Shown piece by piece: positions 12,085-24,659 of a stretch of 64,000 nucleotides of DNA. The stretch covers positions 682,001 through 746,000 of the forward strand of contig NC_047082.1 of the NCBI RefSeq assembly GCF_902459465.1, in the 5' to 3' direction. The position numbers and the translations under genes are program-made. The stretch comes from Asterias rubens (Eukaryota; Echinodermata; Asteroidea; Forcipulatida; Asteriidae). The notes below the pieces were generated by a model that saw only the letters and a list, made by a program, of their open reading frames with translations, was not told the DNA's origin and did not search any database. The first letter of the stretch is position 1. Every line of letters begins with the position of its first letter.

Positions 12085-15000
12085 TCACAGGTCTCGACGC
12101 ACCTTCTTGCGTTTCTTCACCGGTTTGGCTTCAACCCATTTACCTGAAAAAGAAAAACAAATTCATTCATCGTTTAATAATACTAATACTAAGCCACATT
12201 TGTAAAGCACCTTAGCTAGGTCGGAAAGACACTCCTGGATCATAGAAAAAGAACTCCGCTAATGCCAGTACTAGAAGCTTTATTTAACTGAACAAGTGAG
12301 TTTCCAGTTTGGTTTTGAAGTTGTGAGAGTGTCTACTTGTCTTTTCTTTGTCAAAAAAATAGACAACATCTGAAAAGAGTTGTGGGTGATCGTTTATTCA
12401 GCTCTGCTGAGCAAATATCTTTGCCTAGTAATAAATTAGTGGGATACCAGTTGCAGCAATGCTTCGTGTATGAATTATGGCGGGTAACATCTTTTGCTAA
12501 GCAATAATTTTCTGTGCTTAACATTTTGTTAGCTCAGCAGTTATAAGTCATTATATTGCGCCACAGGAGTAGGTCTCATAATTCAAACATAGTCCCACAT
12601 TCCTTGCAGGAAAATGGTGTATGTTAAAAGCGCCTGTATAAGAAGCCACTATTATTATTATCATTACCACTATCTTCAACTTCAGGCACTGATTCTTTGG
12701 GAGCAGCCACCGATTCTTTGGGAGCAGCCACCGTGGTTGGCTCTTTATCAGGTTTACGGGTAGGGGACCCCGATGGAGGTTTATCACCACCTCTGTCAGG
12801 GGTTGTGGCACTGGAAACATCTTTGGCATTGGCTGGCGGCACGGAATGTGAAGCTGATGGAGAAATAAAAGCAAAAACAACTGGTTTTAGTGGAAGGAAT
12901 TTCAAAGCAATTTGACCATCTGCATGATCGAAGCCAGCCCATGGCCGGCGGTAAACTAACTCTCACGTTCCTTTGGTCTATTGGTTTTATTAGTTAAAAG
13001 CTACATAAACTTGTTTTAAATGGCTTCCATAAAAAATTTTTAAAAAAGTTGTTCACCACTGTAGTGACATTTTTGTTTTGCAACAATACTCTGTCTTTAA
13101 CCTTGTCAGTCATCTTTCCTGCCATGCCAATTTAATCATTTCCTATTTATCGACCGTCCAGGCATACCACATGCACCCTGCTGGAATCACAGGATGTAGG
13201 AAAATTAAATTCACAACCTGTTGTTTAAACAAAAGGTTCTGTTGTTCTGTACTGTGCATGACCTTTTTTGATACACAGGTATTGTACTAGCGTGGTGTAC
13301 ATAGTCCAGTAAACATAGGTAAAGATTAGCAAGCAAGACTTCTCAACTTGCCCTGTGGGCTACTAAAAACTGTGCCAGTTACTTGCTAATTTTAATACCG
13401 ATTTTTGTTTAAAGCCATTATACACTTTTGGTATAAACAGTATTGTCCAAGTCCCACACTTCGTGTATCACAACTTATATATAAAATAACAAACCTGTGA
13501 AAATTGAGGCTCAATCGGTCATCGGAGTCGGGAGAAAATAATGGGAAAACCCACTCTTGTTTACGCACGTTTCGCTGTGTCATGACATGTGTTTAAAATA
13601 AATCCGTAATTCTCGCTATCGAGAATTGATATAGTTTGAATGTTTTCTCAAAAAGTAAAGCATTTCATGGAATAATATTTCTCGAGAAGTCTTTCACCAT
13701 TACCTTCTGTAAACCCTGTAAATTATTTGTAAATTTGTGAACTTTTTTTTTTTTCTGTACCGAAAGTGTGTAATGGCTTTAATATAATTTGGTTTCTACC
13801 CTTACACCACTGTATTAAGCACTGTATACTCAGTACTTTTTCCAAATTCTGTAAACAAAATCAACACGCAAAACAAGTCTGGTACGCTACTTCACAAAAA
13901 CCTGATAATTCAGTGCATCTGTTTCATCTTGTTGTCAATTGAAAAATATGTCTCATTTGGATTCTTTAAAAGCAGCTGTATTCTTTAATTAATTAGCTCC
14001 AACTTTCCACTACAATTTACCTTTGTTAACTGTATCAATTGGTTTGCCTTTAGTCTCGCCACCTCCTTTCCTTTTGTTCTTCTTTCCATTTGTTTTAACG
14101 TCAACGCTCTCAACTTGAACATCGATTGTCTTAACAGCTTCTGGGGTCGCTGGCTGTTTGGAAGGTGGTGTGGGTGAAGCTGGGGCCGACTCTTTCTTGG
14201 ATTTCTGGATTTTATCAGAGAAGAAAAAAGAAAAACCTTTTTATACAAAATGAAAAAGTCTTTACCATATTACTTCAAATGGGAATCTTTTCTCGAAATA
14301 GTATCAACAGCTGCAGTGCTTCTCAACAAGTAAGTTTGTATGGTCAACATTTTTTGGAATTAACCAATCTATGATACTTTCTTTAAAAAGGTAACGCAAT
14401 ACTGAAACATTTGAACTCATATGATTTGTGTGCCACTCTCAGTCTCAGTTTAAAGCGGGGCAGGTAGTGCTTTCTGCTCTACCAGCCAGGCCCCTAGTGG
14501 ATGATACGCATGCCTACATCCGTATGGACTGAGGCGTAGGTGGCAACGGTCCTTGGAAAGTAGCTTATTTGTAGCCCACACCTTGAAGTGGCCTTCAGGC
14601 CTTGTGTGTCTGGCGACTTGCACCCAAGAAGAAATGTTTCAATAATAAACGCTAGTGGAAGAGAAGCTGACCTTTTTTGACTTGCTTTTGGCGTCACCAG
14701 CAACCTCTGAGGAAGTACTCTTCTTTGATTTAGACGAATCAGGAAGAGGTTTCTCATCTGGTTTCTTCTGTTGAGTAGAAGTCTTTTCACCACCTGACTT
14801 CTTATTGGACTTAGAAGGACTGCTATCACTTGAAGACTTAGATTTGGCTGGGCTGGTATCAAGGCTGGATGTTGCCGAACTGTTGGCTTTCTCTTTGCTT
14901 TTCTTGTCTTTTAATGGTTTAGAATCTAGAGGGAAGGCATTGAAGAAAACATTTTCTTTTACTATCACCACCTGACATTGAGGTGGTCAGTATTAAGCCA

Positions 15001-18000
15001 AATATTATATAAGGAGATGTGTTTCCTGCATTGTATACTTTTGAAAGGAATGGATGATGTGCGGGAAATGAAAACAATAACAACATTTGAACCCTCACTC
15101 TGTTGATCAGAAACACCAGAACTTGAGCTCGGCCACATCATGCCAAGTCACTTTGGTCAAGTGGTTAGACTGCATGACTTGCAATCAAAAGGTTGTGGGA
15201 TCAAATCCTACAGGCTAACTGCTGATTTCACAATGACTAGATAAAGTATTATCATCTAGTTTCTGACTTCGGCTACAGCAGTCGGCTAGATCGCATGCGT
15301 ATGCCTATTCTTCAACACTTGCAAACGCACTGAACTAGCCGTAGCTATAGTCGAAGTTGCTTTTTCGGACACGGCCCTACCTGATTTGGCTGGATTGGAG
15401 TTTTCTTTCTTGGTGTTCTTCTGACCCTTTGATGGTGAGGACATCTTAGCGTCGTCAACCTTGCTTGACTTGGATGAAGACCCTTCCACTGGTGCATTCG
15501 TGGTTGATTTATTCTGAGAAGGAGACACTGGCTTGCCTCCTGGAGACTTCTTGGATGATTTGGCTGGACTGCTCTCTGGACTTGAAGTCTTAGATTTCTG
15601 AGTCTTATTGTCTACTGGAGTTGTCTTTATTGTGGTTTCTTCTTGTGAAGTCTGTGGGATATACAACAGAAAATACTGCTTAAATAATCTGTGCTTAGCA
15701 ATAACAAGCATGATACCAGTCAGAAAGTGTACATGTGACATGGTATTTTGGCTGGTAACCTTATTTTGTTAAGCATAATTTTGTTTTGCTTAGCTTATTT
15801 TTGTGCTAAAGCAGCTCTATAAAGTTAAGCCCAGAAGCATACCGTCAATATTAGCAACTAATGTTTAAATGGCAGTGGAATTTGAGCAAACTTGCTGAGT
15901 CCTATAGTTTGCAAAAACAAAGAATATTTTGAAAGACGGGTTTACAAAGAACAGCGTACCTTCTGTTTCTTCTTGTTCTTTCTGGATTTCCCGGGAGTAA
16001 AAGCATCCTCTGCCTCTCCACCTTCCTTCTTCTGATTGGTCAGTTTTGAATCCTCCACACTCCCATTGGTCAAGCCTGTTGTGTTGTCTGCTGTTTGATT
16101 GGTTGTTTCCCCACCTTCATGTTGACCCTTCTTCTTTCTCTTCTTGCCTTTATCAACGGGAGACTCTGGGGCTTTGGCCGACTGAGTCGAAATGGAAGAA
16201 GCCTTGACAACATCCTCAACAACCTATAAGTATCAATCATCGTTATTATTACCATGGTAACCGATTGAGAATTGTTATTGGTCGAGAACCAATCACAAGA
16301 TAAAACACATAGGCGCTTGTTATAAGCTTCCTTAATAGTAATACAGCCTGTGCTGCCAAATGTTGCCCACCAAGCTAAATCAATTTCACGACCCATCTCT
16401 GCCTTTAGGTTAAGCAAACAATGCTTGTTCGAGGACACAAGTGTCATGACTGGGATTTGAACCAACACCCTAATGACTCGCCCACCAAAACGCAAATCCA
16501 ATGCAATAAACTGCTCGGCCACGACACTTACAAGAAGCCTGGGGTTGATTTCACAAAGAGTTAGGACAAACTCGAAACTTAGAACTAGCCCTAGAGAATT
16601 TTCAAACTTTAAGGCTGCTAACTCTTTGATAAATTCACCCCTTTACCTTTTTAGGAGAGCCCTTCTGCTTTGGCACTGTCTCCTTGCTTCCTTGAGTCTT
16701 AGCTGTCTCCTCTTTCTTCACCTTCTGTGAAGCCTTCTCACCTCCTTTGGGAGATACCTTGGGTGATTTGTTGCTTGGTTTGGCTGGCACTCCGTTTTGA
16801 ACAGCAGTCTGTTTGTTGGTCTTCTTATCTTTACGGGGAGCTGTGACTGTTATCCAGGCATCACCTTTATCAAAAGAAGTTGCAATAACTTCAGAACAAC
16901 ACAGACTAAACTTATTTGGAAAGGAATGAGAGTAACCAAGCCTGTATGATTTGCTTTTGAAAGGTGTTTTCTCCTTGGAAAGGGCACAAAATGAGGACAT
17001 TGTAAATTTTGAGCATTTCAAGGACACCGGGGGGTTTGGAGGCAATCACCTTCTAGCCTCCTTGAAGTTTCAAACCTACCTTCATCCTTTTCTCGATCCT
17101 TTGCTCCACCATTCGCCACCTTCTTTATAATCTCCTCCTCCTTCCCACCACCGCTCTTGCTCTTCAACGACTTCTCTTTCTTAGGCGAGACTTTGGGAGC
17201 AGTCTCACCATCTTGCTCTACCTTTTGAGCTTTGACTTCTCTCGGGCTATCTGACGACGGCAGCTTGACATGGCCATTGGTGCTGGGTTTTAACTCTGAT
17301 GTTGATAATACTTTCTATAAATACAAACAGTATTTGACGACAATAAATTTCACAATACAAATCTCTCCCAAAATATTACAAATTACAATACAACAGAGTA
17401 AAATATTAAAGACACATATTAAATTAAAAACCTATTTGGAACCAACTTAGATTTATAAGCTACATCAGGATGATGAAAAAGGAGATTTCTAGACAATCCT
17501 TTTGTAATCACTTTTAAAATTTTGTTAGGATATAAGCTTGATAAGAAAATTATTATTATTACTTGTTTCCATATACATGTAAATGATCAAGTAACATTTA
17601 TTATTTTGAAGTTTTATTTAAATAAAAGGAATCATACTGACTTTGGTAAATTCCCCTTTTTGTAATAATAAATTATAAAATATGAAAAATATTATAAAAT
17701 TAAATAATTCGTTGATTTTATTTCCCCTTCTATTTTGTAACCATCATGATTTAAAGCATAATAGCTTCAGGCTAAAGCGTATGCCAGCAAATCTCATCAA
17801 TCAATGAAGAAAACTATATAGGACCATATGGTCATTCCGTGCCACGACGCAGTAGCACTGGGTTCACAGTGCACTAACTTCGGCAGGGGCATGCAGTCGC
17901 TTATGCAGTCCACCCACAACATCCGTCCGTACCAAGGTGCGATATCGTCGCACTCTGTTTACACACAAATCAAGTTTGCTAAATGCACAACGTAAAGAGA

Positions 18001-18295
18001 TAATGGTCAAAGAAACCCTCACAACAGAACTACAAAGAATTTGAGATTCTCGTGGCTTTGTGACACTTTTAGGGAAACTTTTTGTTATAACAAAAAGCGG
18101 AATTGTACCGACCTTTCGCCTGCCACGTTTGTTTCTTTTCTCATTTTCGTCTTCGAACATAGAACTCGGAGGTTCAGTTGAACTTCGGAAGCCACAAGCG
18201 AACACAAGAACGACAAACAAAACGACACCAATAACTGGAATGTAGATAAACAACGGCTGAACTTCCGTCCCCTCCATGTTGGGATAAAATGTCAC
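12085..18295 (-). CDS. MTDH: Metadherin/LYRIC-like single-pass membrane protein (9 exons, 617 aa)
   Basis: Coding exons in transcript order are 18113-18295, 17080-17314, 16647-16864, 15960-16223, 15381-15651, 14672-14925, 14021-14204, 12668-12853 and 12085-12143. All junctions are GT-AG with consistent phase. The 617-aa length is near that of human MTDH (582). Residues ~13-31 form one transmembrane helix (PLFIYIPVIGVVLFVVLVFA), followed by a basic cytosolic start. The rest is low-complexity Lys/Ser/Pro/Gly. The last exon encodes KWVEAKPVKKRKKVRRDL, resembling the vertebrate LYRIC C-terminus (KKKKKARRET), and exon 3 has GDAWITVTAPRKDKK, like the vertebrate GAWETKISHREK segment. In vertebrates MTDH sits in ER, perinuclear and nuclear membranes and binds SND1 and RNA. 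Only two Trp are present, so the vertebrate SND1-binding Trp pair appears absent. Start could be 18295 or the inner Met at 18277. RRBP1-like proteins were considered, but there is no coiled coil. Confidence 0.78.
12694..12735 (-). repeat. In-frame 21-bp coding duplication in MTDH-like exon 8
   Basis: The coding sequence repeats VAAPKES twice through a 21-bp tandem duplication. It keeps the frame and lengthens a low-complexity segment. Confidence 0.8.
13409..13782. mobile_element. TIR MITE, family B copy 2
   Basis: This is the same family as 8995-9350, with ends TTAAAGCCATTATACACTTT and its complement (AAAGTGTGTAATGGCTTTAA). The matching substitutions in both ends suggest a subfamily. It lies in the intron between exons 7 and 8 of the MTDH-like gene. 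Confidence 0.8.
14456..14635 (+). mobile_element. SINE-D body fragment (3' part)
   Basis: It shares GTAGTGCTTTCTGCTCTACC, CCTACATCCGTATGGACTG and GAAGTGGCCTTCAGGCCTTG with the SINE at 53427-53755. The tRNA head is absent here. It abuts exon 6 of the MTDH-like gene. Confidence 0.7.
15147..15260 (+). mobile_element. tRNA-like SINE fragment
   Basis: A box-A-like TGGTCAAGTGGTTAGACTGC and a box-B-like GGTTGTGGGATCAAATCC lie 120 bp before an MTDH-like exon. It is related to 5650-5815. Confidence 0.55.
16545..16637. mobile_element. Palindromic MITE-like element, family D copy 3
   Basis: The ends are GATTTCACAAAGAGTTAGGA and CTAACTCTTTGATAAATTC. It lies immediately beside the donor side of MTDH-like exon 3. 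Confidence 0.6.
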
Positions 18296-18393
18296 CTAAA
18301 CTGGATTAAAACAGGGCACATTTGGCCGAAGAACTCGATAAAATACTTCCAAAATAGTCACAGCTGGCGATTTATTTTGCCATACAACAAGTG

Positions 18394-18401
18394 TGACGTC
18401 A
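18394..18401. promoter_or_regulatory. Consensus CRE palindrome upstream of the MTDH-like gene
   Basis: TGACGTCA is the full CREB/ATF palindrome, about 100 bp upstream of the first ATG of the MTDH-like gene. Position and exact consensus make it a candidate promoter element. No TATA box is evident nearby. Confidence 0.5.
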
Positions 18402-20558
18402 ATGATGTGTCAAAGGTCATTGTGATTTTTGTAACTGGTTCCCTCTCACACGCACGCCATGATGCGTTAAATTATCGTCGGCAAAATGAAAACATTAGGT
18501 TACCAACACAATCAATTGAGAAAATAAAACTTGTTTATGGGGCATATGAAACTTAATTTTTCATTATTTTTGATCAAAAGGGGGAAGTTCACTAATAATT
18601 TTGTTTACAGAAAAACATTGTATGTGATACCGAGTATTCTGAATGAGTATTTTAGACGGAACCTTACTAGTACTAGCTAGATTTCCCATACCCCCACCGA
18701 TCAATCCTTAGCCCCACCCACATCATTCAGAACTTTTTCACAACTAACTTATAGAATCAAAATTAGGCTAATATAAAATTGCTGAAAATAACACGAGATT
18801 GGTTGCTCTCTCAAAAGTCAAAAGTAATGGTTGGTAGTAATAAACCACAAACAAATGCAAACAAATACACCACAAAATTTATTTGTAAATATTAATTTAT
18901 TTTCCTTAAATCGATAATTCAACAATTAAAAATAATTCTATGTACAATTTGTTAGCAGATTTCGAAAAAGCTTCCGATGGAAAAAGCAAAAAAAAAAAAA
19001 TTCATAAAATACTTTGAAATTGTCCATCTACAACTGAACTTTTACAATGAGTTACAGGCCCAAGAAAAAAATCACAAAGAATTTAAGATGTTGCACCCCC
19101 TGTTTACCTCGATGGCATATGCATTTAAAAGTTTCCTTACTATTGTTTTGTTGTTACAAAAATAGCACACCATAACAAAAATATAATAATAGTGAAAAAC
19201 ACATACAAAAAAACCCCTATATTTTCATCTTAATTTAAGTATCTTACAAGGTTGCCCCTCCCCTCCCCATTAAACAAGGTATTTTCTCTCCCATACAAAT
19301 ACAAGATATGTTAATAACATTTTAAAATCAATAACACATATGAAATTTCTCCATATTTTTTTAATGAGACAATATAAATGAGTTAATGTATTACCTAGGC
19401 TCATAGTAAACTCAATTTGAATGCAATAATCTTGATGCAATCTAATTATATTCTTATATAAAAGACGACTAATTTACACTTCCGCACAATAACTTTGAAA
19501 TTCCTGTGTTGTTATAAGACTAAATCTGCTGTGGTAATGCTACTCCCAAGTTTGGCATTTCATTTGAGCCACTGATGCTATTGTAAATATTCTCCCTCTA
19601 TGCCTTCTTTCCTTCTTCTTCTGTTTAAATGTTTCCATCACACACATACACCAAGACATTGGTCTTTGTTTTGGTTCACACAGCTTTATGGAATGAGCCA
19701 CCACAACCCCCTCCCCCTAAACCCAGCAAAATGAACATGTTGTTTCTCAGATTCAAGTGTTGATTTCTGGTTGAAACGTTGTGACTGGTACTTAGCTGTT
19801 GTTTACTTAGTATAACAATTGAGTGGAGTCTTGGCCGGTAATCTGACTTTACTAGGCAAGGATCTTTTTGCTTAAGCAAAATTTTGTGCTTAAGCAGCTC
19901 TATGAAATTGGGCCCAGGATTTTATGGGCATACATTTTTGGACTATTCACCAATCTATGACACTACATTTAAACTCTAACATACACAATTTGATGAATTT
20001 CATGAAAGCTGAAATAAGCAGAAATGGATAAGTGAATATTTGTTTGTTTTAATCAAATAACTTAAGTAACAGTAAATGTATTCCTATTTGTGACCTGTTG
20101 GTGAGAATAATATATACAGGCAATTTAATTTGGAATTCAGTGAGTTGTGACAAACCAAATTAGATTGAGGCTCCATTACTATTTTTATTTTTTGGTGGCT
20201 CAGGTGTTGAAGCCCCCCCCCCTTCTCGCAGTTATACATTATTGTAATACTTCATAGCATTGTTAATACAGCTTTACACCTTCTACTGTTTACCCGAGCG
20301 AAAGAGTGGAATAACATTTCAGCACATTTTTTTAGAATGAAGATTACCTGCGACAGAAATGAAAAATTGTACACACTTATTAAGACAGAAGTATATTCGT
20401 TTGGCATTACAAAACTTTACCCCCTTCGGAATTCAACAAATCAAACTTTTCATGCACGTTATAGATCCAAACTGCTCCCATGATGCTCCATTTCCTTTCC
20501 CATGATGCCTCATTTCCTTCCCATGATGCCTCTTTCCCCCACACTGCTGTGCCTGTGT
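18402..20558. other. Intergenic DNA between the MTDH-like gene and the syntenin stop
   Basis: Both flanking genes are on the minus strand, so this holds the syntenin 3' UTR and the MTDH-like upstream region. It is AT-rich. I see no exon-like ORF. A fragment of the dispersed repeat with GCAGCTCTATGAAATTGGGC lies near 19890. Confidence 0.65.
20460..20535. repeat. Short tandem repeat in the syntenin 3' UTR
   Basis: Three imperfect units of about 20 bp (CCCATGATGCCTCATTTCCT) lie about 25-100 bp downstream of the syntenin stop codon. Confidence 0.65.
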
Positions 20559-23500
20559 TTAGACTTCTGGTATGCTGTGATCCATGGAATTCTTCACAAG
20601 TGACGATGCCATGCTGAAGTGATAAAGAACACGTAAAATAATTATAATAATAATAACAACTAGTTTTTATGTAGCACTTTATCTGTATATTTTGTTTCTT
20701 TGTCTTAGGGTGGTCGTATGTTTGATTAATAATAATAATGACGTCGTCTATAACGCTGGTATCCACAAAAAGTGCTCAGGGCGCTTGCTACAACAACAAA
20801 AATCCCTGTTGGTTGTCCTCCAGCGGTGCAAAGATCAAGAAAAATAAAACAATCCACTGTCTTTGGAATGTTACTGAAATATTCATGAAAAAGTCTTCAG
20901 GGTTGTTTTGAAAGTGTCTATTGTCTGGATGGCTCTGATGGAATGTGGCAGACCGTTCCACACCTTCCCTGCAGCTACCTGTAAAGATATATTTACTTGT
21001 TTGGTTGGGGATTTTGGTCACACTTTGTTTGAAAGATTTTAAATATGTGTCAAGAGAAGAAACTTGTCTTACCTCTTCATGACATGGTCAAAGACAAAGT
21101 TTGGCATGATCGTCAGGGTAACTGTCTTTCCTTCCTTGGCCAGGATCTCAAGAATCTCCCGGTCCTGAAAAAAGTTTCAACACAAATTAAATGAAATGGA
21201 GTGAACATTGTCAAACTAATTTTATGGACCCCCAATTCACACTGAAGTACAAGATTTGTCAGGCATGTGCTACTAGCAGAGGGGCAGCAGAAGAAATTGC
21301 CTCCTGACACCTGCCTTGGTGCCCAATGAAACGTCACAGGGCTATTTTCACAGGGAACGTTTCGCAGGAGTTGAGCATAAATCAACTGATGCAAATTGTT
21401 TGTTGCGAATGTGTGACTTCAAAAGTCGTATTCGCATTCGCAGGAAGTATGAACCGGGCATAAGAAGACTCAATATTCCACAAACATACCTTCATTCCAA
21501 TCACGTTTTGACCTTGCACTTCCAGCATTGCGTGGTCAATGAGAAGTCCGTTCCTTGCTGCTGAGGTGTCTTTAGCAATGGCTGTGATTTTGCCGCTCTT
21601 GAAGACGAAGCCGACGTGATTCGTGCTGTCCTTCTGTAAAGTAATGGTCCTCTCGAATGGTCTAAAAAAAGAAATAGGTAGGGTGTCATGGCAAAGTGGT
21701 TTAGCGCATCACATTCAAGTTCTGGTGATTATATCATTGGAGTGTGGGTTCGAAACACGGTCATGACACTTGTGGGGGTTAAATGCAAAGGTAAATGTTG
21801 AGATTGTCTGAAGAAAAACCTTCAGAGCGCAACGGCAACCCGGGGCTGTATGCTCCCTAGGTAGCTGAGGAAAATTAAAGGAATGTTATAGACCCAATAA
21901 CCAGGGAACTAATGTAAAGTGCGTTGATACAGTTATTGTCAAAAGCGCTATATTAGAACAAGTTATTATTAATACATCGCAGAAGCAAACGATTAGTCCC
22001 TAGCTTGGTTGTGCCGTCAGCTTTCTTCCTTTTTCAAACACCATGCTTCTTACCTGTCTCTGAGAGCCATCACGATCCTTTCAGCAGATGCTTTGCGAAG
22101 TTTACTCATTGTCTGATCAGTTGACATCCCAGCGCAATTCTCACCGTTGATCTGCAGAATCTGGTCGCCAAATCTCACTCCGCCCATGGCTGCGGGTGAT
22201 CCATTGTTGACAAACGAAACAAACACACCCTGTTGAAGGAGAAACTTTCAATTATCAAATGTACAAAATAATTTGTTTTAAAGTTATGAAAAGTAATCAA
22301 GTGAAGCTTGCAGAGACAACATAATCTCTTATGAGCTGTGGTGGTTCTGAGAAGAACCGATAGTTTAAAAACTCTCACTTTTAACCTCGCTTGATTGTAT
22401 CTTTACCAGTTTTGTAGCTAGACAATTTTAGAAGTGGACTCTAAATCAAATTTAGTTTACCAAGGGTGAGCGGTTCAACACATTATTCATGTTCAGATAT
22501 GGGTCCATCATTGCTGAAGTGCAATCTGTGCCGGGCAGCACAGTGTACATTTTGCTCAGAGTACTGGGCAAAATTTGTTAGTTCTGGACAGGGCGCCTGG
22601 CACCGCCCACCGTGGCTACAACATCTTTATCATGAAAACTTTCCTACACATAGAAATTAGGGGGATCTTTTACCTTACTAATGGCCTTGACTCGCAGACC
22701 AATTTTGCCTTTTCCATCCTTGCACAAGATGACTTGTCTTACACCATTTGTCACATTGGCCCTGATCAGTCCAAGGTTCTGGGATCCGGTCACTGGAGCA
22801 ACCATACTGCTTGTTCCCATGGCAACGGTTCCAGCTTGTCTCGGAACTACCGCCTGTATTTAAAAAGACAATTCAGTTTTTCAGGTCAAAGTTTTATCCA
22901 AGTTTTGTTGAGAAAGCAAACCAAAACGGTGGCCACATTATTGGAATTCTTCTTCTTCTTGGTTATAAAGACTATTTAGGGCAGTCGGGTTTGCACAGTG
23001 GTTTCTTTCCTCGCCTTCTACTTCTAGAACCCCAGTTCAAATCCTGCCATGGGACCTATGTGAATTGAGTTTTCAGTCCCTATGTGTTCCCCATGGAATA
23101 ATTCTCTGGGGTTTTCCTCCCACATCTTAAACTGATACCTCCTTCTTTGTCTTCTCTCCATGGGGTTCTTGGCTAGTACAGTGATAAGGTTCACTGTACT
23201 GAGAATCTCTAAGCTTCACGACCAGGGTTAGACTCATTATGCCAAGTGAATTTCCTTATGTCGCAATTGAAAAGAGAGCGCGTACCCATTGTTACGTCAC
23301 CAAAATTTGTTTCAATTTCGCAGAAAGTATAAAGTGGGCTTTATACATACCTGTACATTTGGCATGTTAGCTGCAACCATTTCTGGTGAGAGATTCAACC
23401 CCATGTATTCTTCAAGAGAGGGATACAGGGAACTAGACGATGCCATAGCCGTCATCTGACCTGGAGCAGGAGGGGCCGCTACTGCTGCCTGGTGTTGCGC

Positions 23501-24090
23501 AACATACTGGTGTTGGCTCTGGGCCTATAGACAGGAAAAATACAACGTTAATTTCTGGCTGACTTCAAAGGTATTAACAAGTGATAATAAAGACTTGTAA
23601 TGCCAATTACAACCGTACTGGGTGTTTTGGGCACAGAAAACCAACAGCTCGGAACTCAACAAATCTTGAGCACATCATTAAATGGCCAGGTCTGGAATTT
23701 ATAGTAAAAGAGGACGAGGCCAATTTCATTTTGCAATTGCATTTCCAGTCACACTGCTTCCAGTGGATAATCTTACCGTCTATGTGAACTTTGTAGGGGC
23801 ACTAAAGGCCACAAACAGGATATCAGAGAACTTTGGGACTTGTATTTTGAACTGATGTGTAGAGTGGTTGACATGTTGCAATGGGACTTTAAGTAACCAT
23901 GCGGGACTAGTTGGAGCATAGAGCCTGGATTGTTCTGGAGAGTGGTCCTCGGGTGTTTTAGCAGGCATTGGTCAGCGGACCACTATAAAGGGAGAACGCA
24001 CCATTGTATATTGTGTATTACATTACATACTGTACTTACATTTGCCATCTGGTCCACCTTCATGTCTTCAAGTGATGGATAAAGTGACAT
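20559..24090 (-). CDS. SDCBP: Syntenin, tandem-PDZ adaptor (7 coding exons, 299 aa)
   Basis: Syntenin binds syndecan and other C-terminal peptides and PIP2. It works in membrane trafficking, exosome formation and adhesion. Coding exons in order are 24040-24090, 23351-23524, 22674-22853, 22054-22229, 21490-21661, 21073-21164 and 20559-20613, all GT-AG and in phase. The protein starts [16 protein letters not shown], like vertebrate syntenin. A Tyr/Pro/Leu motif ([13 protein letters not shown]) recurs at ~residues 55-67. PDZ1 spans ~113-190 ([29 protein letters not shown]) and PDZ2 ~197-275 ([40 protein letters not shown]). The C-terminus MDHSIPEV closely matches vertebrate MDHTIPEV. Length is one residue more than human (298). 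The ATG lies in an exon whose acceptor is probably at 24132, with a non-coding first exon whose donor is at about 24924. Confidence 0.96.
21677..21967 (+). mobile_element. tRNA-derived SINE
   Basis: The head is GGTGTCATGGCAAAGTGGTT with a box-B-like GTGGGTTCGAAACACGG. The body contains GGGGCTGTATGCTCCCTAGG, CCAGGGAACTAATGTAAAGT and an ATT-rich tail. It lies in a syntenin intron just past exon 5. Confidence 0.75.
22980..23245 (+). mobile_element. SINE-like dispersed repeat
   Basis: It starts with a tRNA-like stretch (GGTTTGCACAGTGG, then CCAGTTCAAATCCTGCC), followed by GAATAATTCTCTGGGGTTTT and CATGGGGTTCTTGGC. No second copy is seen in this window, so confidence is modest. Confidence 0.4.
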
Positions 24091-24550
24091 CTTGTATTTC
24101 AGTTGTTTTTAAACTCCAAACGAAATTGTAATCTATATGAAGGAAGAAATAATGTATTTTAGTACCTTGTAATATTAATAATGAGACAATAATATCAGCT
24201 GTTGAAAACTGCAAAAGGTCCTTCTATTTTTCTATTGCATAAAAACAAATTCATGATCATCTGTCTGATGACGATTCATCATCTTAACTTACAAAAATGT
24301 ACAATGCTCAGTTCATAATATAAATAGGAGTTCCAAAGTTAATATGGATTTGGAAGGGCAAATGATGAACTTCAAGTTCATGGGGTGGTTCAACTCGCAC
24401 GTCAGTCAAAAAAATCAAAGTTACAAAGTAGATAACGCAGACTTCATAGATGATAAAGTTTTGCAGTAATCTATGCATTGTAATGTTGAATGACTGAATG
24501 TTCGTGTTCATGTTGTTACGTTGTCTACTCTAGTCTAAATAATATTTAAT

Positions 24551-24659
24551 AATCCTGCCACCACTTTGATTTGAGTTTGATTGTTTATTTGTTGAAACAA
24601 AATATACCTAATTCTAAAATTAAATCAGGTAAAAATGAGTGAAAAGTGGTGGCAGGATA
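24551..24659. repeat. Inverted repeat upstream of syntenin
   Basis: ATCCTGCCACCACTTT and its exact complement AAAGTGGTGGCAGGAT enclose about 75 bp of AT-rich DNA. It is probably a small MITE in the syntenin 5' intron. Confidence 0.65.

Noticed and set aside
12551..12880. Arg/Pro-rich 109-codon minus-strand ORF over MTDH-like exon 8
   Set aside because: Wrong frame relative to the phase-consistent gene model; the correct frame gives SVPPANAKDVSS.
14494..14862. 122-codon minus-strand ORF over MTDH-like exon 6
   Set aside because: It is an alternative frame of the same exon extending into SINE sequence; the in-phase frame (SPAKSKSSSD...) fits the gene model.
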